The notes under the pieces were generated by a model, which saw only the letters and a list, made by a program, of their open reading frames with translations, was not told the DNA's origin and ran no database searches. Source: Methylococcus geothermalis (GTDB lineage Bacteria > Pseudomonadota > Gammaproteobacteria > Methylococcales > Methylococcaceae). Taken from it: a stretch of 64,000 nucleotides of DNA. Positions within the stretch are counted from its first letter, which is position 1. The number at the start of each line of letters is the position of its first letter. The stretch is from assembly GCF_012769535.1 (NCBI RefSeq), contig NZ_CP046565.1, forward strand, positions 1,874,501-1,938,500, written 5' to 3'. The position numbers and the translations under genes are program-made. Of the stretch, positions 28,223-35,004 are shown piece by piece.

Positions 28223-29418
28223 GCGTCCTCTCCCCGGACAATGGCCGCGACAAACCCTGGCTGTACCTCGAAGCGCAGTCGTTCCCCGAGAACCTTGCGG
28301 GCAATGGCGATGCCGGCACCGAAGCGCTGCACATAGCCCAAGGCCCGTAGTGCCTCGGCCAAGTTGGGGTTGCGGTAGTCGGTCATACCGGGTTGACCAA
28401 AGTTTTCCGGCGTCACGCTGCCGAATGGGCCGCCGGGGTTGTGGATTTCGATGCGGTTATCGAACCAGTACACCCGCACCGGGGCGTTCGTGGCCTCGTA
28501 GCTTCTGTGCATGTAGGCATTGCGCACTAGTTGGCGCAGCGCGTTCAGGGGATAAGACTCACGGAGCTCTTCGGTGGCCGTATCCGCAAAGCGCACGCCG
28601 CGCCAGTTGTGGGCTTCGAGTTTTTCCTCGAGCCGGCGAATCTGGTCAGCCACGGTGCCGTGGATCAGCTCCTCGTCGGCAATGGGTGCTGTCAGGTCGT
28701 TGCCCGCCAGACGCAGAAACTGGGTATAAGCGCCGGGCAACCAATCCGCGGGCGACCTGCCGATCACCAGCAGACCCAGAACGGTAGGCACGGGCTCTTC
28801 CTCGCCCAGGATCAGCTTGGTGGCTGCCAGCTTTTGCGTATAGCTACGCTCGTTGGCATCCAGCACATCCCGGGCGACCAGCGCGGGCAGGTATTCTTGC
28901 TCGAAACGCAGGCGATCCAGCTCTTCCAGCGTCGCCCCGCTCACCGGCTGCACGTCGAAAGGTCGATCACGGTGACGGCGGCGTTCATTGAGAATGCGCT
29001 CATCCTGCGCAGTCGCCAGCCCCCGGCGCGGCCCCCAACGGACATGGATGCGGCCTCTGTAGCGCACCGGCGGCGTATCGCACGGCCAGACGGTGATCAC
29101 CGCCATATCGTGGCCAGCCAACCGTCGCTTCTCTACGAGCAGGGACGGTGGTGGTGCGATATTGCCGTCAGTCTTGATGTCCGCCAACTGCCGCAACAAC
29201 TCATCGGTGACATCCAGAACCATCGGAGTGCCATCGTCTTTTGCGCCGATGAAAACCACGCCAGGCGCTTGATGTCCGGCCAGGTCATTGGCAAACGCAC
29301 ATACCGCCTCCCGAACGGATTGGGGCGCATTGCCTTTGAACGACTCCTTGCGTTCCACCCGATCCGATTCGAGATCGGTCAGCATGGATTCGAGCACTTC
29401 GTCCTTGTATGGATTCAT
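28219..29418 (-). CDS. AlbA_2 / HATPase_c_4 protein (COG2865-like) of the defence operon
   Basis: A 399-residue two-domain protein. Residues about 15-130 are an AlbA_2 (Schlafen-like) domain: LESDRVERKESF, CAFANDLAG, GVVFIGAKDDGTP. Residues about 270-390 are a GHKL-type ATP-binding domain (LNALRQLVRNAYMHRSYE; FDNRIEIHNPGGPFG; YRNPNLAEALRALGYVQRFGAGI). Such proteins are often called transcriptional regulators but Schlafen-type AlbA_2 domains can also be nucleases, and the family is common in defence islands. The start overlaps the methylase stop (ATGA). Regulator, nucleic-acid sensor or effector are all open. Confidence 0.88.
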   Translation of the reverse strand: MNPYKDEVLESMLTDLESDRVERKESFKGNAPQSVREAVCAFANDLAGHQAPGVVFIGAKDDGTPMVLDVTDELLRQLADIKTDGNIAPPPSLLVEKRRLAGHDMAVITVWPCDTPPVRYRGRIHVRWGPRRGLATAQDERILNERRRHRDRPFDVQPVSGATLEELDRLRFEQEYLPALVARDVLDANERSYTQKLAATKLILGEEEPVPTVLGLLVIGRSPADWLPGAYTQFLRLAGNDLTAPIADEELIHGTVADQIRRLEEKLEAHNWRGVRFADTATEELRESYPLNALRQLVRNAYMHRSYEATNAPVRVYWFDNRIEIHNPGGPFGSVTPENFGQPGMTDYRNPNLAEALRALGYVQRFGAGIAIARKVLGERLRFEVQPGFVAAIVRGEDA

Positions 29419-32400
29419 AGCTCATACTCCTCGAACAGCGTGCCCTGAGTCGGTTTGACCGCCTGCGCCGCCGCCCACCCGTTGTAGATCGACACGGCAC
29501 GCGACGCCGCGTTGCGGCTGGCCTGATCCGGACTGTTCCTGTGCAACCATTCCAGCAGCGGTTTCAGCGCCACGTGCGGCCTGAAGTTTTGGTTCTTCAG
29601 CGTATCCAAGGCGTTGATGCCGCTGCCGTCGAAGCAGGTGCCGATCAGCACCAGCGCTTGATCCAGATCGGACGTGAGGCGGCGGCGATGCTTGCCCACC
29701 CAATCACGGGCAAAGTCCAGCGCATGGGTGCGAATGAACACCTTGTTTTTCTCGCTGCACCAGCCGCGTTGCACGAAGTCGTCCGGCGTGGTAATGGTGC
29801 CGCGCAGGAACTTCTGCAACTGGTCGCGCTTGAGCTCTGACGCAGCGCCGAAGGTGCGCAAAAACTGGCGGGTGATCGGCTCGGCATTGACCGGCGGGGG
29901 TTCTATGCCTTTGTTGGCGTCCTCGTCGATGAGCTGGTTGATGCCAATCAGCGCCTCGCGCACGGAAAGGGTTTGGCCTTCGTCCACATAGACCTTGCCG
30001 TAGTGGCGCGAGAAGTACTCCAGCGCCTTGCCGCGTCGAATCACCTGCAGGTCGGCGGCGGGCAAGCCCTCCTTGGCGTGGTTCTCCAGCATGGCCTGCA
30101 ACTGGCGCACATCGGCCATCACTTCGCGGCGCATCCGGCCCCAGCTCACTGGCTTGGGCTCTTCGGTACGCTTGCGGCAGACGTGGATGATGTCGTATTC
30201 GATCTTCTGGGCGCCAAAAGAAGCGTTTTCGCCCTTGGTCTCGTCGGAGCGGATGGGGTAGGTCGCCTCCAGATAGAAGCCGGCATCGAAGAGGGACTCC
30301 AGCACCGCCACCCAGGGCTCGTCTTCGCTGTGGTGAAAGGTGAAGGCGAGGATGCCGCCGGGTTTGAGGATGCGATGCGCCTCGCGCCAGCACTGGGTGA
30401 GCAGGCGCTGGTAGAAGCCATCCGGGTCGTCCTTTTCGCGGAATGGGTTGGCAACCACCTCCACCGCTTTGGGCGTGTACTCGGCGGTGAAATAGTTGGG
30501 ATACTTGTCCTTGAGCACCAGGCGCAGCCAGACGTAGAAGAAGTCGGCCAGCTCTGCGTATTGCAGAATGCCGCCAAACGGCGGATCGGTGATAACCAGG
30601 TCGATGCCGCCGTCCGCAAGCTGCTTCAGCTCGGTCGAGGAGCCGCAGAATACCTCCGCCTCACCCACCGGATCGCCGGGAGAGACTTTTTCGCTTTTGC
30701 CGCTGATTTCGCCAGCCAGCGCGGCATCCGTGCGCCGGAGCGTCTCGGCGCTCACCGCTTCCCAAGGATGGATGGCCCAATCGCGGCCTTCAATTAGCGA
30801 AGGGATGCAAGACGTCCAAGGACCGTAACCCATTGGTGAAAAAACGCCAACTTCAATCAGCGTGGATTTAGGGTGGTAGTTGTTATTGGATAGCGCTGGT
30901 ACAAAGTGGTCTTTCTTAACGTGCCAGAAGGCAAACATACTTTGGTTGCGTAAATAGTTCTGAAACGCCCCCAGCACATACTCGCGCACCTTCCAGTCAT
31001 AGCTGCCGACTTCGACAATAGCCTTGAGCAGTTGCGCATGCACCAGCAACTGGCGCGGATTGAACATATCGGCCCATTGCTGATAACCGTGGCCATTGGC
31101 AATTAGGTCTTTGATCATGGCGCGCAGGCTTGGCGGGATATCAGATTGCGGCCAGTAGTCCTTCAGGTCAGCGTTCTTGCGTGCTTCCCATTCCGCGAAT
31201 GCTGCGTCGTACTGCTTGGCGTGCGCCACATCAAATGCTGCGAAGAAGCGACCACTGTACGGCATTCCGGCTTTATCTCGCTTCGGTGCGTAGCCTTGAA
31301 CCCCGTAAGCACCAAATGGCGCTGTTTTACCGGTTGGCCTCAGCGCAGCAATAATGTCTTGGGTGGTGCCGCATTGCGCGCAAGTAAATTTGCCATTGCC
31401 TGCCTTGTTGGCGCGATCTGTTGGAAACGTGGTTTTCGCCTCCGGCCAGGTCACCTCACCCGGCAGCTTGCCACGCACCTCCAGCAAGCGAATCTTGGCA
31501 GCGCGTGCCTGGTTCCAGCGCGCGGTGGCGGCGGCATCGTCCTGGGCCGAACCGCCGTAGGGCGCGCCCGTTGCATCCTGCCTGACTTCGCCCGCCAGCC
31601 ATTGCGGATGCACCAGCAGGCTCAGTTCCACCTTTTTGTTTTTGCCCTTGCCGAGCTTCACCATCGCGGTGTGGCCGCAGTGTGGGCAGATGACGCCCTT
31701 CTTACGGTCGAGCACCGAGTAAGGCGCTTCCGTGGGCGCGACGTAGAACGGCGCATCGGGTGCCATACGCGCGGCTTCTTCCTCGACGTCGAAGGCTGCC
31801 CCACACTTGCCGCAGGTGTGTGCCCAGTACTTGACGGTGAGCGTTTTCACCGCCATCACGGGGCTGGTCATGATCGGCGTGCGGTGGCCGCAGCCCGTCA
31901 CCTGACACGGGCCGTGCTTGGCCCAGAAGGTGTAAATGATCTCCGGGCCTTCGTACTTGTAGTCCTTGCGCTGCTCGCGTGGGATGGTCAGCGGATCGAA
32001 GTCGGCGGGCATCACCTTTTGGGTCGGCAGGTGCGTCCACGTTCCCTTTTCACCTTCCGGGCCGTCGCAGTAGTAGTACGGCATGATATGCGGCTTGACC
32101 TCGGCCTTGATGTCGGCGAGCAGGCGCTTCACCTCCTCCAGATCGACATTGGCCAGTTCCTGCTTGACCACGAACCACGCGACCGGGTTGAGGTCGTTGC
32201 CGACCATCTGCATGCCGAGGCGAGAGCCCTCGACCAGCGTGGTACCGCCGCCCATGAAGATGTCGGCCACCTTCAAATGCTTGAAAGCCCCCTTCTTCTG
32301 GTGGTTGGCGTAGTAGTTATCCCAGACCAGTTTGGCCGCGTGCGAGGGGTCGTCCGGCGCTTTGGTTGCCGCTGCGATCAACATCGAGCGGAACACGCTG

Positions 32401-32621
32401 GAACGTCGCCGCGCCCACCACTTCGACATCTGGTAGATCGGCTTGCCCGCGTTGCCCTCGATGATTGCCACCTGATTGACCGGCAGGATGGGGAAGTCGA
32501 CCTCAAGGCAGGTCTTTGGCCGGTTCGGGTCGTTGAAATCAACGGTTTCGAGTGCGACCGCCTTGCCTGCGCCGACGGCCTTGGCGACTTGCTGTTGAAG
32601 TAGTTCTTTTTTGGTAGCCAT
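29415..32621 (-). CDS. DUF1156 adenine-specific DNA methylase with zinc-ribbon insert
   Basis: A 1068-residue COG1743-type methylase (PglXI-like). The DUF1156 signature KWWARRRSSVFRSML starts at residue 67; SAM-binding motif I DIFMGGGT is at 120-127; the catalytic DPPFGG is at 679-684. Between them lie paired cysteines suggestive of Zn ribbons: C239/C244, C270/C273, C312/C315, C414/C417. It should methylate adenine-N6 in host DNA, protecting it from its own operon. It begins three bases after the toxin stop and overlaps the AlbA_2 start. The middle part near 30820-31000 looks lower in GC than the flanks. Confidence 0.92.
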   Translation of the reverse strand: MATKKELLQQQVAKAVGAGKAVALETVDFNDPNRPKTCLEVDFPILPVNQVAIIEGNAGKPIYQMSKWWARRRSSVFRSMLIAAATKAPDDPSHAAKLVWDNYYANHQKKGAFKHLKVADIFMGGGTTLVEGSRLGMQMVGNDLNPVAWFVVKQELANVDLEEVKRLLADIKAEVKPHIMPYYYCDGPEGEKGTWTHLPTQKVMPADFDPLTIPREQRKDYKYEGPEIIYTFWAKHGPCQVTGCGHRTPIMTSPVMAVKTLTVKYWAHTCGKCGAAFDVEEEAARMAPDAPFYVAPTEAPYSVLDRKKGVICPHCGHTAMVKLGKGKNKKVELSLLVHPQWLAGEVRQDATGAPYGGSAQDDAAATARWNQARAAKIRLLEVRGKLPGEVTWPEAKTTFPTDRANKAGNGKFTCAQCGTTQDIIAALRPTGKTAPFGAYGVQGYAPKRDKAGMPYSGRFFAAFDVAHAKQYDAAFAEWEARKNADLKDYWPQSDIPPSLRAMIKDLIANGHGYQQWADMFNPRQLLVHAQLLKAIVEVGSYDWKVREYVLGAFQNYLRNQSMFAFWHVKKDHFVPALSNNNYHPKSTLIEVGVFSPMGYGPWTSCIPSLIEGRDWAIHPWEAVSAETLRRTDAALAGEISGKSEKVSPGDPVGEAEVFCGSSTELKQLADGGIDLVITDPPFGGILQYAELADFFYVWLRLVLKDKYPNYFTAEYTPKAVEVVANPFREKDDPDGFYQRLLTQCWREAHRILKPGGILAFTFHHSEDEPWVAVLESLFDAGFYLEATYPIRSDETKGENASFGAQKIEYDIIHVCRKRTEEPKPVSWGRMRREVMADVRQLQAMLENHAKEGLPAADLQVIRRGKALEYFSRHYGKVYVDEGQTLSVREALIGINQLIDEDANKGIEPPPVNAEPITRQFLRTFGAASELKRDQLQKFLRGTITTPDDFVQRGWCSEKNKVFIRTHALDFARDWVGKHRRRLTSDLDQALVLIGTCFDGSGINALDTLKNQNFRPHVALKPLLEWLHRNSPDQASRNAASRAVSIYNGWAAAQAVKPTQGTLFEEYEL

Positions 32622-32624
32622 TGC

Positions 32625-32972
32625 TTACATTAACCCAAGCGTTTGTTTTAACGCAGCATCTACCAGGTGCATGGATGGGCAATGGCCTATGGTTTTGTCT
32701 ACTTCACGATCCAGAACAGTTGCGAGGTTATCCGTTACGACAACGGAATCTGAGCGCAAGCCCATGGTTTGTCCTTCCTTGCTTTGGTGTTGGAAGTGAA
32801 CGCGTGTCGTACCTATCCGCGCGATGTTTGAAGTAATCAGGGCAATGATTTTTTGCGGCAAGCCGGTCGCCAAACCATCAGCTTGTACTACCAACGCAGG
32901 GCGTTTTTTGTATGTTTTCAAATCGGAATTGGGGAATCTCACTAGGATCACATCACCACGATTACAGGTCAT
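32625..32972 (-). CDS. MazF/PemK-family toxin within the defence operon
   Basis: A 115-residue PemK/MazF endoribonuclease-type toxin: CNRGDVILVRFPNSD at the N-terminus, KKRPALVVQADGLA, then IALITSNIA and LRSDSVVVTDNLATVLDRE as in the family fold, with length typical for MazF. Expected activity is sequence-specific mRNA cleavage. The ATG at 32972 is chosen because it places the RGDVILV strand at the N-terminus; it overlaps the upstream gene by 11 bases. Position between the antitoxin-like gene and the DUF1156 methylase (3-base gap) makes it part of the same transcript. Confidence 0.87.
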   Translation of the reverse strand: MTCNRGDVILVRFPNSDLKTYKKRPALVVQADGLATGLPQKIIALITSNIARIGTTRVHFQHQSKEGQTMGLRSDSVVVTDNLATVLDREVDKTIGHCPSMHLVDAALKQTLGLM

Positions 32973-33252
32973 CGTATGCCTCCATGCCCGGTGCGTCCCA
33001 GTCATCAGCGAAATTACGGAAGCGCAGATGTGTCTCAAGCGCCTCAACCGAACTCCAGCCTAATTGCTCAATGCTGGGGAATTTAGCGACGTGCGTAGTT
33101 ACGGTGCTGGACGTGCCAAGTATGTAGTTGAATCCTTTGCCGATCCTATCCAGGTAGGATGGCTTGGGCGGCTCGGCAGCCGCTTGAATTTGTTGAACAG
33201 CCTGATACCACAGAGGTGGGATATTCAGCGCGTCTATCGTGGTTGGCAGCAT
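32962..33252 (-). CDS. Probable antitoxin partner of the MazF/PemK toxin
   Basis: A 96-residue protein encoded directly upstream of, and overlapping, the MazF-like toxin: the classic antitoxin-first layout. No AbrB or ribbon-helix-helix motif is evident in the N-terminus, but the tail NFADDWDAPGMEAYDDL is like the acidic C-terminal toxin-wrapping segments seen in antitoxins paired with PemK-type toxins. The ATG at 33252 lies one base after the TIGR04255-like stop; longer in-frame starts upstream would use TTG. Identity rests mainly on context. Confidence 0.65.
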   Translation of the reverse strand: MLPTTIDALNIPPLWYQAVQQIQAAAEPPKPSYLDRIGKGFNYILGTSSTVTTHVAKFPSIEQLGWSSVEALETHLRFRNFADDWDAPGMEAYDDL

Positions 33253-33253
33253 G

Positions 33254-34003
33254 TCAGTACTCCGGTTGCATGAGTTCAATTGCTTTTGCTGTCAGTAATT
33301 GTTGAAAGAAAACTGCTTTTGAGCGGTCATGAATCTGATCGATTTGTGCTCGAACATCCTGCCAGCCACTCGGTTGTGAGCTCAAAAACGTTTCAAGATC
33401 AATTATTGAACCTTGAAGTCTTCCTTCAGGTAAATTGGCCTCTGCAGGCGTGGCAATTTGTATGACGTGAATATATTCGCCATCGGGCACTTCAACGCGC
33501 ATTTGCAATGGTCGATTCTCTATGTTCCATTGCCCAATCTGAAATTTGACCTGCAGTGCTTTAAGGTCTGGAGCTGGATCAAGGCTAAGCAAGTCGATAT
33601 AACGCAACGAGTGGCGCATGGGCGTCGGCACCAAGCCGCTACTTTCGATTACTTCCAGAAGTTTCAGAATTTTTTCCTTGAAAGCAGACCAGCCTGCATA
33701 GGGTTTTCTGCAATTCATGGTCACAATACGATCACCAACCTGAAACAGGAACGGGCTGCCAGGCTCTTCCATACGGTACTTGGCAGACAACCGTAGGTTC
33801 GGATCGAGCTGTGCGACGGGCGCTGGAATATCCGCAGTTGGCAAGCGATGCAATTGCAAATTCGGGTGATCAACCTTGAGGGCTGAATACAAGATTCCAG
33901 GCAGTAGATCGCCAACTGGCAAGCCCTCCTTGGGCTCAAACTGGGCTTGCCAAATGGCTTCGATCAGAGGTTCCTTTTTCAGGCGCGTAGGTATTTGGTT
34001 CAT
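33254..34003 (-). CDS. TIGR04255-like protein of the defence operon
   Basis: A 249-residue protein with the pattern of the TIGR04255 family: LKKEPLIEAIWQAQFEP at the N-terminus, RYRMEE-like central strand, LRYIDLLSLD and a C-terminal DQIHDRSKAVFFQQL segment. The family is sporadic, found in mobile and defence islands, and its function is unknown. This gene is noticeably AT-richer than its neighbours. The ATG at 34003 is preferred to TTG at 34015. It starts nine bases after the PglZ-like stop. Confidence 0.78.
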   Translation of the reverse strand: MNQIPTRLKKEPLIEAIWQAQFEPKEGLPVGDLLPGILYSALKVDHPNLQLHRLPTADIPAPVAQLDPNLRLSAKYRMEEPGSPFLFQVGDRIVTMNCRKPYAGWSAFKEKILKLLEVIESSGLVPTPMRHSLRYIDLLSLDPAPDLKALQVKFQIGQWNIENRPLQMRVEVPDGEYIHVIQIATPAEANLPEGRLQGSIIDLETFLSSQPSGWQDVRAQIDQIHDRSKAVFFQQLLTAKAIELMQPEY

Positions 34004-34011
34004 TTTCAGCC

Positions 34012-35004
34012 TCAATTCTTTGAAATTTCAACAAACGGTGACAGCACCTCCAGCAGCGAAAGTCCGCCGTGCGTCAACGTCGGGTAGCCGCCCTGGCTGC
34101 GCCATTTCCTGCGACCCAGGGCCAACAGGTCCGTGCCGTGAGGGCTGTTGATCTGCAATGCCACTGGGGGCACGAAAGGGCCGGTGTCTGCGGTTCCCGC
34201 CTTGCTGCGCGAGCTTCCAAACGTCTGCTTGAGGAACTGGCCGACCTCGCCGTCGGCATCAGGGAAGTAGCCGGTGGCGGCGTAGCCATGGTCGGAGGTG
34301 ATGACCAGCCGTCGCCCGGTGGCGAGGCGTTCGACGAAGCTCCAGAAGTCGTCGCTGGACAACTGCTCGGCCACGTCCTTGGTCAATGGCTCCAGCCCTT
34401 GGCCTTGGCCCGCGATGTCATGCAGCTTGGCGTCTGGCCAGGGATGCCAGAAGATCTGGTTCGGCGCGCTTCCAATCAGGGCTTCGCAGTCCTTCCACGG
34501 CATGTCGACGCATTCCGTGTCGGCAGGTTGCAGCTTGTGCGCGAGGCCGCCGCCTTTGTTCTGGAGCTTGCTGCGGCTGGCAAAGCCGAGCGAACGGGCA
34601 AATGCATCGGTTTCGCCGGGCAGCTCGGAGGCGCAGGCAGCGACCGCGTGGGTGGTGAAGCCGCGCTCCTTTGCCCCCTGCAACAGCCACGGCAGCTCGC
34701 GCAGGGAGAGACCGTCGAGGATCAGCACCGCCTTGGCACCAAAAGGTTGTGCCCACCAGCGCATGAGGCGCTCCGACGTGCGCTCCACGTTATCGCCAAA
34801 GGTGTTCCACAAGTCCCAGCCGCTGGAGGAGAGGAACAAATCCAGCTCGCCAATTTCGCGGTCGCGCTTGACAACCTCGCTGGGCGCGTTGCCTGCGGCG
34901 AGAGGTTTCGACGCGATCCCGATCGCGTGGTCGATGATGACGCGCCAAGCGTCGGCGTCCGAGCCTTGCGTCAGCGATTGCAGCGCGCTGGTGGTGAGTG
35001 CCAT
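34012..35004 (-). CDS. Compact PglZ-domain protein of the defence operon
   Basis: A 330-residue protein with the alkaline-phosphatase-fold signatures of PglZ: VLILDGLSLRE at residues 93-103, VITSDHGY at 234-241 and THGGLSLLEVLSPFV at 311-325. These supply the metal-binding Asp and His residues. BREX PglZ proteins are typically twice this size, so this is a core-only version. In BREX, PglZ acts with the P-loop ATPase and methylase in host modification and phage exclusion; here the start overlaps the DUF499 ATPase stop by one base (TGATG), fitting a physical pair. Confidence 0.82.
   Translation of the reverse strand: MALTTSALQSLTQGSDADAWRVIIDHAIGIASKPLAAGNAPSEVVKRDREIGELDLFLSSSGWDLWNTFGDNVERTSERLMRWWAQPFGAKAVLILDGLSLRELPWLLQGAKERGFTTHAVAACASELPGETDAFARSLGFASRSKLQNKGGGLAHKLQPADTECVDMPWKDCEALIGSAPNQIFWHPWPDAKLHDIAGQGQGLEPLTKDVAEQLSSDDFWSFVERLATGRRLVITSDHGYAATGYFPDADGEVGQFLKQTFGSSRSKAGTADTGPFVPPVALQINSPHGTDLLALGRRKWRSQGGYPTLTHGGLSLLEVLSPFVEISKN

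Noticed and set aside
31146-32603. 485-codon plus-strand frame opposite the DUF1156 methylase
   Set aside because: No family resemblance; the methylase motifs lie on the minus strand.
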